Assembly: GCF_034931045.1 (NCBI RefSeq)
Contig: NZ_JAYGHH010000006.1
Location: 1 to 64,000, forward strand
Direction: 5' to 3'
Length of the DNA stretch: 64,000 nt
DNA from: Nodularia sp034931045
Lineage (GTDB): Bacteria; Cyanobacteriota; Cyanobacteriia; Cyanobacteriales; Nostocaceae
Positions 8,725-17,356 of this stretch are shown piece by piece. The notes below the pieces were generated by a model. That model searched no databases and had not been told where the DNA came from. It was given only the letters and a program-made list of their open reading frames with translations. Each line of letters opens with the position of its first letter. Within the stretch, counting starts at the first letter, position 1. A program made the position numbers and the translations under genes.

Positions 8725-9018
8725 GAATAATTGTGCTGTTGTGCTTGAGAATTTTATCGCGCCTTTAGGCACAAGCGATCGCTAATATTTAGTGTCTCCA
8801 GCTTTTACAATCAGTTTGTGATGCTGTGAGAGAACAAGAATGCGACGGGACTCTATTTTTTATAAATTAACGTACAACAGCAACCCTTATCTCGTGAAAA
8901 GTCAGAGTGCGAGCGCACCATACCCACTCCCCACTGCTGACTCCCCTTGTGGTTTGGATCTCTTGAATCAAAGATATAAATTTGGGTAAATAAGCTAAAA
9001 ACTTTACAATAAAAGCCC

Positions 9019-9576
9019 ATGCAAATCTATTATGTAGGCAATTATGCTGTACCTGTCATACCAAAAATAAACTTATCCACTATAGCTATCTTGGAACCCG
9101 CTCAAAAAGAAGATATGCCTATTTCGGGGGATTGGAAATTTGCATGGACAGAATTTTGGGATAAAACAGATTTCCAGTATCAAGGGATTGTAAAACTCAA
9201 TTATGATGGTGCGCTTTCTGGACTAATGCGTTTTGCACTTTACTCAAATGAAGATGATACACCGTACTTGCTGGAAATTTTACATTTAGAGAGTGTACCA
9301 CAAGACAAACGCTTAATAGACCCTATAGGAAGATGGTTGATATGGTACGCTGTAAAAGTTGCTTTTTCTTTTTGTGTTATTAAAGAAGATGAACCTTTGA
9401 TTCAACTTGACTCGACTGAAAAAGCTATTCCATACTATAGTGATATCGTAGGAATGAGACCTATACGCTGGACAACAATAGCTCCAGGAGAAGATGGTTA
9501 CATATTTCAATTCACTCTCAAAACGGCTAAAGCTTTTTGTGAAAGGCAAACAAAAAGCTACGGTTATCCCACCTAG
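9019..9576 (+). CDS. GNAT-like cyanobacterial protein
   Basis: 185 residues, start preceded by an AT-rich stretch. The centre reads like an acetyltransferase-type fold: beta strands around GIVKLNYDGALSGLMRFAL and YLLEILHLESVP, then a helix WLIWYAVKVAFSF, and near the end KAIPYYSDIVGM, which resembles the GNAT C-terminal KAIxFYxxxGF. No clear acetyl-CoA loop (RGxGIG) is present, so catalytic activity is doubtful. A small reading frame overlaps its last 83 bases, and I recall similar gene pairs in other cyanobacteria. The pair is on the plus strand between menB and menD. Confidence 0.5.
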   Translation: MQIYYVGNYAVPVIPKINLSTIAILEPAQKEDMPISGDWKFAWTEFWDKTDFQYQGIVKLNYDGALSGLMRFALYSNEDDTPYLLEILHLESVPQDKRLIDPIGRWLIWYAVKVAFSFCVIKEDEPLIQLDSTEKAIPYYSDIVGMRPIRWTTIAPGEDGYIFQFTLKTAKAFCERQTKSYGYPT

Positions 9577-9685
9577 TGTAACTTCTGACCAAGTTAGAGT
9601 AGGTTCTAACACTGTCATGAGTCACAAAGAAAGACAGGAATTACTAAAAAGCAGAATTTACACTCCTGTTAAGCCTGTCAGTTAA
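9494..9685 (+). CDS. Small protein overlapping the GNAT-like gene
   Basis: 63 codons, starting inside the preceding gene in another frame. AGGAG lies just 5' of the ATG at 9494. The product is basic at its start (KRLKLFVKGKQKATVIPPSV) and ends QVRVGSNTVMSHKERQELLK..., which reads like real protein rather than a shadow. The arrangement suggests translational coupling. Alternatively a frameshift could have split one longer gene, since both frames carry similar-looking residues at the overlap. Confidence 0.4.
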   Translation: MVTYFNSLSKRLKLFVKGKQKATVIPPSVTSDQVRVGSNTVMSHKERQELLKSRIYTPVKPVS

Positions 9686-9962
9686 CCTTAGTTCTTTGTA
9701 TTTCAAAATAAAACTAGGAGAAACAAGGCCGCTTAAATTTAAAAGTGGCTTTGTTTTATATAAAGCTAAAAAATTTAATAGGGAACAGGGTTGTGAGTAT
9801 TTATCTTGGTGAAAATACCTGACGGGAGCAATCAATAAATGCATAAATTTTCATCTTCACAAGTCTTATTCCTTGCACCTTTTTAACTTTTCATGTGCCG
9901 TAAACCTTGATGGATAACGGTTTCACCTTTATTCAGTACGCCCTAAATAACCCACATTCAGC

Positions 9963-10412
9963 ATGAGTAAATATACTCAAAACCTTTTAGATGAGTTGGG
10001 GAAGTTACAACAACACCCTTTGGGTTTGGGTTTGATGTTGCTGACTACGATTCCTAAAGCGGAAGCAGTGGAAGCAGCGCGGTTTTTACTGGAGGAAGCA
10101 CAGCAACAATCGGAACAAGCGATAATAGATTTAGTGACGACGATTATTTTCTACAAGTTTACTAACCTGAGTCGAGAGGAGATTTCAGCTATGTTGGGAC
10201 TGAATTTGGAAGAACCGAGGGCTATACGGGAAGCTAGACAAGAAGGAGAAAAAAATATAGTTTTAAGACTATTAAAGCGCCGATTTGGTAATATTCCCGA
10301 TGCGCTTCTATCTCAGATTCAAGGGTTGTCGATGGAACAGTTGGAAGCTTTAGCTGATGCGTTGCTAGATTTCTCTAGTGTTGACGATTTGTCAGGGTGG
10401 TTGGAGAGGTAA
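9963..10412 (+). pseudogene. C-terminal part of an Rpn/PD-(D/E)XK transposase-type protein
   Basis: 149 residues that match only the C-terminal half of the Rpn family (recombination-promoting nuclease/putative transposase; DUF4351 end). Seen here are the helical FTNLSREEISAMLGL segment, EEPRAIREARQEGEKNIVLRLLKRRFG, and a final helix pair LSMEQLEALADALLDF. The N-terminal nuclease domain with its D...ExK motif, which should take up about 150 more residues, is missing and is not found upstream. An ATG at 9963 could still allow translation of this part. Confidence 0.65.
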
Positions 10413-10452
10413 GTCTTACGCAGAGGCGCGGAGAAGAATATGAAAGTTGGGT

Positions 10453-12213
10453 TTAAACTGCAATATTTGCCGCAAAAGTAGCTAAGTTGTCTTTGCGCCA
10501 CTGAGCATCTATTTTTCTATTTGTTCTGAGTTCTAAAACTCTAATCCCTTTCTTGGGTAACATCTGCAAATTTTTCTGTAATTGTTCCCAAGAATTAATT
10601 AACTGATGTTTGACATTATATGTGGCACACATCTGGGCAAAATCTATATTTTGGGGAGTGGCAAAAAATTCTTCAAAGGGTGGGTCAAATTGGCTAATGG
10701 GTAACATTTCAAAAATCCCCCCACCATTGTTATTAATTAAAATTATAGTTAAATGCCCAACAAATTTATTTCTAATTAAAAATCCGTTGGCATCATGTAA
10801 TAAAGCTAAATCTCCTGTTAACATGACACTACTGTGCTGTTGATGGGCAATTCCTAAAGCAGTGGAAAGTGTGCCATCAATACCATTTGCCCCTCTGTTA
10901 AAATATGGTCTTATACCTAAATTATTCGGTTGCCAAAAATATTCTACATCCCGCACTGGCATACTATTAGAAATAAATAATGGTGTTCCTGGTGGGAGAG
11001 TTTGAGAAATTAGCCAAGCAGCTTTACTTTCAATTAATTCATCTATATGTGCAAATTTTTTATCAATATTATTTCTGACTTTAGTTTCAAGTTCACACCA
11101 TTTTTGTAAATAAATTCCCTGTTCAGGATTGATTATTGCTAAATTTTCTAACTCTTCTACAGATATTCTTAAATGTGTGGTTTTTCCATGTAAAGGGTCT
11201 AAGTTTTCATGGCTACTATCGATAATCCAACGTTGAGGTTGCATCGTAGATAGCCAGTTACGCAGTTCTTTACTGGTGGGCATTTCCCCAATCTGAATTA
11301 CCATTTCTGGTGTTAATGCTTGGGCTTGCTGCTGATTGCGTAAAATAATGTCGTAGGTGGAAATTAAATAGGGGTTGAGTTTGGCGTAATTCCTAACCGG
11401 GGAAAGTCCTTCAGCTAAAACAGGCCAGTTGAGTGTTTCGGAAAGACGGGCGATCGCTTGACAATATTTCTCTGGTTGTTGGGGTTGGGCTACACCTGCA
11501 ATGATTATTCCTCGCTCAGAATTTAACCACTGTTGGGGAATCAGGAATGGCGAATGGGGGATAGGCTGAGTGTGTGCTATCCCTGCAAAAAAGTCTTCTG
11601 TTTGGAACTGTGACTGTAAATCGCTCAAATCAATTCCATTGGGAATCGGTGCAAGGGGGTCAGAAAAGGGAATATTTAAATGTACCGCCCCCTGGGTTGG
11701 AGTTTGACAGCGTTCCCAAGCATGAGTCAGCGTTTGCCGTAGATAACCTAGCATTCTCATGTCTGAGGAAGGTATAGCTAACTCTGCTTGCCAGTTTGGG
11801 TAACTACCATATAATTTAATTTGGTCTATGGTTTGCCCGGAATGACAATTTCTCAATTCTGGTGGTCTATCGCTGGTTAATACCAAAAGTGGTACGCGAC
11901 TTTCTTTGGCTTCAATGATCGCTGGGTAAAAATTCGCTCCGGCTGTTCCAGAGGTACAAACCAGGGCGACAGGAAGTCCGGTGGCTTTGGCTCTACCCAG
12001 GGCAAAAAAAGCGGCTGAACGTTCATCGAGAATGGAAATGGCTTCAATATCAGGTTGTTGCTGGACAAAGGCGACTACTAAAGGTGTAGAACGTGAACCA
12101 GGACAAATGACGACACAATTCAATCCCAGGCGCTTGAGTGTCTCCGTCAAGATATAAGCCCAAAGTTGATTAACATTCTTGTAGGCAAATGGTGTTAAAT
12201 CAAGCATAGCCAT
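10453..12213 (-). CDS. menD: SEPHCHC synthase MenD (phylloquinone biosynthesis)
   Basis: Thiamine-diphosphate enzyme that joins isochorismate with 2-oxoglutarate in the first committed step of menaquinone/phylloquinone synthesis. N-terminal pyrimidine-binding domain: NVNQLWAYILTETLKRLG, CPGSRSTPLVVAF, LDERSAAFFALGRAKATG, VCTSGTAGANFYPAIIEA. The C-terminal part has NRGANGIDGTLSTALGIA and the ThDP-motif LTGDLALLHDANG...INNNGGGIFEMLP. The length of 586 is normal. It lies on the same strand as menB, which is often a direct neighbour in cyanobacteria; here three accessory frames lie between them. Confidence 0.96.
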   Translation of the reverse strand: MAMLDLTPFAYKNVNQLWAYILTETLKRLGLNCVVICPGSRSTPLVVAFVQQQPDIEAISILDERSAAFFALGRAKATGLPVALVCTSGTAGANFYPAIIEAKESRVPLLVLTSDRPPELRNCHSGQTIDQIKLYGSYPNWQAELAIPSSDMRMLGYLRQTLTHAWERCQTPTQGAVHLNIPFSDPLAPIPNGIDLSDLQSQFQTEDFFAGIAHTQPIPHSPFLIPQQWLNSERGIIIAGVAQPQQPEKYCQAIARLSETLNWPVLAEGLSPVRNYAKLNPYLISTYDIILRNQQQAQALTPEMVIQIGEMPTSKELRNWLSTMQPQRWIIDSSHENLDPLHGKTTHLRISVEELENLAIINPEQGIYLQKWCELETKVRNNIDKKFAHIDELIESKAAWLISQTLPPGTPLFISNSMPVRDVEYFWQPNNLGIRPYFNRGANGIDGTLSTALGIAHQQHSSVMLTGDLALLHDANGFLIRNKFVGHLTIILINNNGGGIFEMLPISQFDPPFEEFFATPQNIDFAQMCATYNVKHQLINSWEQLQKNLQMLPKKGIRVLELRTNRKIDAQWRKDNLATFAANIAV

Positions 12214-12287
12214 CAGATAATTATGAACTACCTCTGGGAAATTTGTGTTTTTCCATTACCAAATGTCAAATTTACTCTCAAAGCCTT

Positions 12288-12656
12288 ATGGATTGCATTC
12301 ATTTAACCAATATTCGCTGCTATGGCTACACTGGGTATTTACCAGAAGAACAGGTATTAGGGCAATGGTTTGAGGTGGATGTGAAGTTATGGTTAGATAT
12401 CTCCACAGCCGCTAAGACTGACGCAATTGAAGATACTCTAGATTATCGCAGTGTGATTAGCTCGATACAACATCTTGTGAAAACAGCTAAGTTTGCTTTG
12501 CTAGAAAGGTTAGTGGGTGCGATCGCTGATTCTATTCTGCAACAGTGCGATCGCGTCACCCAAGTTCAAGTTATTGTCAGTAAACCCGCCGCACCTATTC
12601 CTGATTTTGGCGGCAGAATTAGTATTGAACTCACTAAAGCTAAGTCTAACCTCTAA
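12288..12656 (+). CDS. folB: Dihydroneopterin aldolase FolB
   Basis: Folate pathway enzyme converting 7,8-dihydroneopterin into 6-hydroxymethyl-dihydropterin and glycolaldehyde. The 122-residue protein begins MDCIHLTNIRCYGYTGYLPEE and has LGQWFEVDVKLWLD, the substrate-binding region DAIEDTLDYRSVIS, FALLERLVGAIADSIL, and the strand VQVIVSKPAAPIPDFGGRISIEL; the Glu in LLERL and the KP...IP segment match the family. The start at 12288 fits the family length, whereas the frame from 12243 adds 15 unlike residues. It is divergent from menD with a short shared upstream region. Confidence 0.93.
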   Translation: MDCIHLTNIRCYGYTGYLPEEQVLGQWFEVDVKLWLDISTAAKTDAIEDTLDYRSVISSIQHLVKTAKFALLERLVGAIADSILQQCDRVTQVQVIVSKPAAPIPDFGGRISIELTKAKSNL

Positions 12657-12722
12657 AGTTCTAGTGTACTTTTTTCACTTAAAAATGCTCTCAATTGAAA
12701 GAGCAATTAAAAATACATTATA

Positions 12723-12764
12723 CCAAGCTGTTGCTAAATTTTACATCGTCTTAAAACAGCTTGG
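12723..12764. terminator. Inverted repeat between folB and patatin gene
   Basis: CCAAGCTGTT pairs perfectly with AACAGCTTGG (10 bp) across a 22-nt loop and is followed by atactttt. It sits between two convergent genes and may end transcription from folB. Confidence 0.5.
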
Positions 12765-12860
12765 ATACTTTTAAATTGCTCGTAAAAAATCAATTCAACT
12801 GTATTTGCCTAATATTTGCTTGTAAATTTTGTGATGTCTTTCATAAATTACTCCCAAAAT

Positions 12861-14057
12861 TTATCGAGTAATTATTTCTTGGTCAGACCCTAAAAACTGC
12901 CGCAAAGCAGCTTGCATTTTTGGTTGTTGAATATAAACTTCTGCCGCCTCAATTAAATTATTTATATTCTCTTGACTCGCATCATCAATATCATCACTTA
13001 AACGCTTACCAGTTAACTCCTGATCAAGCTTGAATTGCAATCGCAAAACCCGATCATCAATAATTTGATTAGTGATGTACCCATGAACAATTGAAGAAGC
13101 ATCCAACAACATACTAATTAGCGGCTGCGCCCATTGTACAAGACCCCAGCCTTGTGCTTTTTCAAATGGGATGATTCGCGTCAAATCACCAGTACCTAAA
13201 GAAAGTACGCTAATGTCTTCAACTTTATGTCCTAATTTTAGAGCTTCAGCAACTGCACAGCTAGAGGGGTTATTTGCAGCAATGCCACCATCAATCGCAG
13301 AATAGATAGTTTTGATAGAGTAGCTAGAGGTATGATCGGGAATATTTTCCCAAGGTGAATCTATAAAAGCTCTTCTTTTTGTGCCTTCATAGTTTTTGAT
13401 AGTCCGAGTTTGGCCTTTCCCTGTTCCGCTAGTTATTCTAATATGTGTATTATTATATATGTTATTACTTGAAGATACCTGCTCACATAATGTGATAGTA
13501 TTTTCATCTGCACACTGCGCTACGCCATTGATTCTTTTGTCTAGTTTATGTGCTGGAAAAAAAGTTGGAGCAGAAGAAGAACAAACACAGGCTTCCCATA
13601 AAGGTATATTGCCATAACAAGCCTCTTCACGCCAGCTTTTAAAGACTATTGGCTCTCTGGTAATTGTATCGTAAGCAACAATTAATAGTAACGGATCTTT
13701 AATATCTAATAGTTTTGTGTCGCCTAATGTGTCGCTGAGGACTTTAGCCAAACCCTCATCTGAAAACTTAGGCGCTGATAAACCATACTTCATTAGTAAA
13801 GGAATTCGCTTCAATGAAAAACGGCTTGTATAGGGAAAGATTTCGGAGCCTTTTTCTTTATATATGCCAATAATTTCTTTGCTGCTGAGTCCGGCTGCGA
13901 TGCCAGCTGCTAAAATCGACCCTGTGGAAGTTCCAGCAATTAAATCAAAGTATTGATTCAATGGTTGATCAATTTGCTTCTCAATTGCTGCCAGCATTGT
14001 TGCGGAAATTACTCCGCGAATACCCCCACCGTCTAAACTTAAAATCCGAAAGGGCAT
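12861..14057 (-). CDS. Patatin-like phospholipase with inserted segment
   Basis: Lipid acyl hydrolase of the patatin family, probably cytoplasmic or membrane-associated. Present are the oxyanion motif DGGGIRG (residues 9-15), the nucleophile motif GTSTG with Ser44, and the catalytic Asp256 in AIDGGIAANNPS, so it has a complete Ser-Asp dyad. Between them, about residues 178-250 form a stretch not usual for the family (HIRITSGTGKGQTRTI ... PDHTSSYSI), described under findings. The start at 14057 (MPFRIL) has AAGGAG just upstream and gives 398 residues; the longer frame from 14120 adds 21 residues without support. Patatin-like proteins can act in lipid turnover or anti-phage defence; the neighbours do not decide. 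Confidence 0.85.
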   Translation of the reverse strand: MPFRILSLDGGGIRGVISATMLAAIEKQIDQPLNQYFDLIAGTSTGSILAAGIAAGLSSKEIIGIYKEKGSEIFPYTSRFSLKRIPLLMKYGLSAPKFSDEGLAKVLSDTLGDTKLLDIKDPLLLIVAYDTITREPIVFKSWREEACYGNIPLWEACVCSSSAPTFFPAHKLDKRINGVAQCADENTITLCEQVSSSNNIYNNTHIRITSGTGKGQTRTIKNYEGTKRRAFIDSPWENIPDHTSSYSIKTIYSAIDGGIAANNPSSCAVAEALKLGHKVEDISVLSLGTGDLTRIIPFEKAQGWGLVQWAQPLISMLLDASSIVHGYITNQIIDDRVLRLQFKLDQELTGKRLSDDIDDASQENINNLIEAAEVYIQQPKMQAALRQFLGSDQEIITR

Positions 14058-14572
14058 AACTAAACTCCTTGTAATATTTATTATTTTTAAGTAATCGCTT
14101 GTAATACTTAAAATGGTCAAGGTTAAGCGCCAATAATACCAGTATATTTACTAATATTTTTCTTTTGACAACACAGTTTTAAATATATACCATTTCTTCA
14201 CCTGCTGAAAGATATATTTAGCGATAATCCATGAATTATTCCTAAATACATCTTTAAAGCAAGTAATTACCAGTTTTTAGTCTTGTAATTATGGGGTATC
14301 AAGTCGAACTGATACCAAGTATAGTGGGAATATTAATTCTGTAGCAGTTTTTACAAGAGCCAGAACAGTATTGATAACTCAAAACTCTTGATGTATGGCA
14401 GGGTATGGCTACACCATGCAAGCTATGACCGAAGAAAGGCAGAGGGCAGGAGGCAAAAATTGTATTTCTGCCTGCTGCTATCAGGGTAACAAGCCCCTAA
14501 ATTTATTGATTAAAAAATCAAGAAATATGTATTTCGAGATGCGCCACGCCAGAAATACTGCGTCCTGGTTAA
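14058..14572. other. Intergenic, AT-rich, no intact gene
   Basis: About 500 bp upstream of the patatin gene. I see a 7-bp inverted repeat (GGTATCA ... TGATACC, 14295-14316) and the start of a decayed acetyltransferase region towards the right end. Nothing else can be supported. Confidence 0.4.
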
Positions 14573-14662
14573 ATTCCTGGTGCTGGCGGCGTAGTTGTCA
14601 AAGATGTCCCGGCAAATGTTGTTGCGGCGGGCAACCCGTGCCGGATAATTAGGCATTTATAA
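14573..14662 (+). pseudogene. Remnant of a hexapeptide-repeat acetyltransferase
   Basis: One frame reads IPGAGGVVVKDVPANVVAAG and then NPCRIIRHL and stop. This is the characteristic C-terminus of maltose/nodulation-type O-acetyltransferases (Maa/NodL family, left-handed beta helix). A stop codon stands directly before it and the rest of the gene is not found, so this is a fragment only. Confidence 0.7.
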
Positions 14663-14673
14663 ATTGCTAATTT

Positions 14674-15054
14674 TCAGAATTTATAACCTCTAGCCAGCCA
14701 ATAATGCCAATCGGCGATCGCTTCTTTAGTATCAGTGTCAGTGTCAATTGCTACTAAATCCGATAACTTAGCAGTAAACACGTCTTCATCCTGGCCATTG
14801 GGATAAACAACTTCCACATACATATCTTTTAAACATTCATCATCGGGTGCCATTCCCAGCACCTCAACTTTTTTCTCCTCAATTGCGGATGTTTTACGAG
14901 ATTTTTTCTTCAACGTAGCCATAAATGGCACATTCAGGGTGTCGTCGAGGTAGTAGTACCAACCCATTGCCCTGTCTTCTTTGTCTTCAGCATCGACAAT
15001 TATCTCTGTTTTAATGCGATGCTCTCTATTCTCGTCGCGTTCAACACTAGGCAT
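14674..15054 (-). CDS. CcbP-like calcium-binding protein
   Basis: 126 residues, matching the CcbP calcium-binding family as I know it: REHRIKTEIIVDAEDKEDRAMGWYYYLDDTL, VPFMATL, VLGMAPDDECLKDMYVEV, and DWHYWLARGYKF at the end. Many acidic side chains could hold calcium. In Anabaena PCC 7120 CcbP buffers calcium and its breakdown accompanies heterocyst development; members outside that role are also common, so I do not give the gene symbol. The adjacent Uma2-type gene is on the same strand, 86 bp upstream. Confidence 0.72.
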   Translation of the reverse strand: MPSVERDENREHRIKTEIIVDAEDKEDRAMGWYYYLDDTLNVPFMATLKKKSRKTSAIEEKKVEVLGMAPDDECLKDMYVEVVYPNGQDEDVFTAKLSDLVAIDTDTDTKEAIADWHYWLARGYKF

Positions 15055-15140
15055 AAGATAAAAGCTTATGTATGATGCACATTGATATGGTATAGCGTTT
15101 TAACGATAGCGTCCAGCGCTGCTGCAAAGCAGATCGCCTG

Positions 15141-15779
15141 TCAATTTGCTTTTTGTTGTTTTACCCAATCACGGAAGGAGCGAATCATCGGTATTTCCCC
15201 AATTTTTAGACCTTCTTGCAAAAAACGAGGAATTTCAGTTGTTAAAGGTAAATTACCAAAAGTTGGCGAAACATCACAAGGGACATAGACAGCATCTCGT
15301 AACTGATAAATCTGCATTACAGGTTCGTCATAACGCCAAACTTCTGGTACACCCAAAGCCAGATATATCGGGAGTCGGTCAACAGAAGCGCTGGTATAGT
15401 CCACCTCAATTATCAAATCAGGAGGAGGATCTTGGCTTAAATCGAGATTTTGCTTATGACGCATCACAGGTTCATTTTGGATGTAAAAACTCGAATCTGG
15501 TTCTACACCCCGGCTTAAATTTTGGCGCTTACAAGTCACAGAACCAGTGCTTTTCAGATTAAGGTTGAGTTCCTCAGCTAAATTATCAATCAGCTTCTCT
15601 ATCAGTCTTTTATTATGCTCATGGGGCATTAAAGGAGTCATAATTTCCAGTATTCCGTGGTCATAAGCCAGTCGCGTTGCCCGATTATCCCCCATTTCTG
15701 CGAGGATAGTTTCAAAAGTGTGCCAACTAATGTTGGGCAGAATGGCGCGTTGGGAATGAGTGGGTGCAGTCATCACCAT
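15141..15779 (-). CDS. Uma2 family (DUF820) putative restriction endonuclease
   Basis: PD-(D/E)XK nuclease-fold family that is greatly expanded in cyanobacteria; its biological role is not settled. Visible are the N-terminal NISWHTFETILAEMGDNRATRLAYDHGILEIMTP, then the catalytic core with EPDSSFYI, PPDLIIEVDYTSASVDR and a strand GVPEVWRYD, ending VPCDVSPTFGNLPLTTEIPRFL. The D and E/D residues of EPDSSF and IIEVD are intact. I chose the start at 15779 because GGAG lies 11 bases upstream; an ATG at 15773 is possible, and the longer frame to 15839 is not supported. Confidence 0.82.
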   Translation of the reverse strand: MVMTAPTHSQRAILPNISWHTFETILAEMGDNRATRLAYDHGILEIMTPLMPHEHNKRLIEKLIDNLAEELNLNLKSTGSVTCKRQNLSRGVEPDSSFYIQNEPVMRHKQNLDLSQDPPPDLIIEVDYTSASVDRLPIYLALGVPEVWRYDEPVMQIYQLRDAVYVPCDVSPTFGNLPLTTEIPRFLQEGLKIGEIPMIRSFRDWVKQQKAN

Positions 15780-15906
15780 AGGACTTATTCTCCAGTTTTC
15801 TACCAAGATATCAAAAAAATCAGCCGCCGAGCCTAACAAAAACTCTGCGTACCTTTGCGCTAAACTTTGCGTAACTTTGCGTTAAAAAAAATAAAATCCT
15901 CCAATC

Positions 15907-16833
15907 ATGACCATTATCGTCTTCGGCAGCATCAACATAGACCTAGTAGCAACCACATCCAGATTACCAATTGCAGGAGAAACAATATTAGGAGAAGACT
16001 TTTTCAAAATACCAGGAGGCAAAGGAGCAAATCAAGCCGTAGCATTAGCGAGATTAGAAATTCCAACTCAGATGGTGGGACGTGTAGGTACACAAAGTTT
16101 TGGTGCAGAACTTGTCCATAATTTGCAACTTGCAGGAGTACAGACTGACAATATTTTCATTGATGAAACCGTAAGTTCTGGAGTTGCTATGATCACCGTA
16201 GATGGTGCTGGTGAAAATCAAATTGTTGTCATTCCTGGTGCAAATGTAAGAGTTAATCAAGAAGATATAGAGCGATTATCCCAACTATTACCAACAGCTT
16301 CCGCACTACTTTTACAACTAGAAATTCCCCTTGATGCCATAATAGCAGCAGCCAAAGCCGCAAAAAATGCAAATATTCAGGTAATTTTAGATCCCGCACC
16401 CGCAAAAGCGAATTTACCCGATGAACTATACCAATTGGTTGACATTATTACACCCAATGAAGTAGAGTCCGGGCAATTGGTGGGTTTTCCTGTAGATAAT
16501 CAAGAATCGGCACTTAAAGCAGCTAAAATTTTATTAGCAAGGGGTGTGAAATGTGCGATTGTCAAATTAGGTGCAAAAGGTGCTATTTGTGCCACTGCTA
16601 AGGAAACATTTTTTGTCCCAGCTTTCACCGTTCATGCTGTGGACACCGTTGCTGCTGGCGATGCTTTCAATGGTGGTTTAGCAGCCGCACTTTATAGAGG
16701 ACTTTCTTTACATCAAGCAATTGTTTGGGGTTCAGCCGCAGGTGCTTTAGCAGCAACAAAAATGGGCGCACAAACTTCATTACCTGATAAATTAACCTTT
16801 GATTATTTCTTAGCAGAAAATGGACTAGGGTAA
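15907..16833 (+). CDS. rbsK: Ribokinase
   Basis: PfkB-family sugar kinase that phosphorylates ribose to ribose-5-phosphate. It starts TIIVFGSINIDLVATTSRLPIAGET and continues with the sugar-binding GGKGANQAVALARL; the C-terminal motif is DTVAAGDAFNGGLAAAL with the catalytic Asp of the AGDAF loop. The NPNEVESGQL-type segment (TPNEVESGQLVG) is also typical of ribokinases. Length 308 is normal. With the nucleoside hydrolase and cytosine deaminase downstream it makes a compact set for using nucleosides: ribose released by the hydrolase would be phosphorylated here. The set is not a single operon, because the deaminase is on the other strand. Confidence 0.9.
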   Translation: MTIIVFGSINIDLVATTSRLPIAGETILGEDFFKIPGGKGANQAVALARLEIPTQMVGRVGTQSFGAELVHNLQLAGVQTDNIFIDETVSSGVAMITVDGAGENQIVVIPGANVRVNQEDIERLSQLLPTASALLLQLEIPLDAIIAAAKAAKNANIQVILDPAPAKANLPDELYQLVDIITPNEVESGQLVGFPVDNQESALKAAKILLARGVKCAIVKLGAKGAICATAKETFFVPAFTVHAVDTVAAGDAFNGGLAAALYRGLSLHQAIVWGSAAGALAATKMGAQTSLPDKLTFDYFLAENGLG

Positions 16834-16908
16834 TTCGTAATTCGTAATTCGGGCGGCGAAAAGCAAGCTGGTTAATAAAGGAAAGACAAAAACCAGGATA
16901 ACTAATGA

Positions 16909-17340
16909 CTATTTGCCAATATCTTCATTCCATAATTCGGGATTAGTTTCAATAAATTCACTCATCATTTGTTCGCATTCATCAAGATTGAGATCAATGA
17001 CTTCCACACCGTGAGATACCATAAATTCTTTAGCACCTGGAAAAGTTCTCGATTCTCCGGCGATGACTTTTTTAATCCCAAATTGCACCACTGCACCAGC
17101 GCACAAATAGCACGGCATTAAGGTAGAGTATAGTGTTGTACCTCTATAACTACCAACTCTCCCAGCATTGCGAAGACAGTCTATTTCAGCGTGAGTGACA
17201 GGATCATTATCTTGCACACGTTTATTGTGTCCTTTACCAATAATTTTGCCATCTTTAACGAGAATAGAACCGATGGGAATCCCACCTTCTTTTCTACCTT
17301 GTTTTGCTTGTGCGATCGCAGCTTCCATAAATTCATCCAT
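16909..17340 (-). CDS. Cytosine deaminase, yeast FCY1 type
   Basis: Zinc-dependent deaminase. The HAE motif (His50, Glu52) and PCYLC motif (Cys77, Cys80) supply the zinc ligands and proton shuttle. Details match yeast cytosine deaminase rather than TadA or guanine deaminase: the start GRKEGGIPIGSILVKDGKIIGKGHN, the segment TLYSTLMPC, and especially the end MMSEFIETNPELWNEDIGK, close to the yeast protein's C-terminus. It would convert cytosine to uracil. The ATG is preceded by AGGAG, and the gene is divergent from the nucleoside hydrolase with only 16 bp between the two start codons. Confidence 0.82.
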   Translation of the reverse strand: MDEFMEAAIAQAKQGRKEGGIPIGSILVKDGKIIGKGHNKRVQDNDPVTHAEIDCLRNAGRVGSYRGTTLYSTLMPCYLCAGAVVQFGIKKVIAGESRTFPGAKEFMVSHGVEVIDLNLDECEQMMSEFIETNPELWNEDIGK

Positions 17341-17356
17341 TTGTTAATTCTCCTAT

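Noticed and set aside
14395..14652. 85-codon plus-strand frame rich in Cys and Arg
   Set aside because: It is the wrong frame of the acetyltransferase remnant, which reads properly in another frame (14573-14662).
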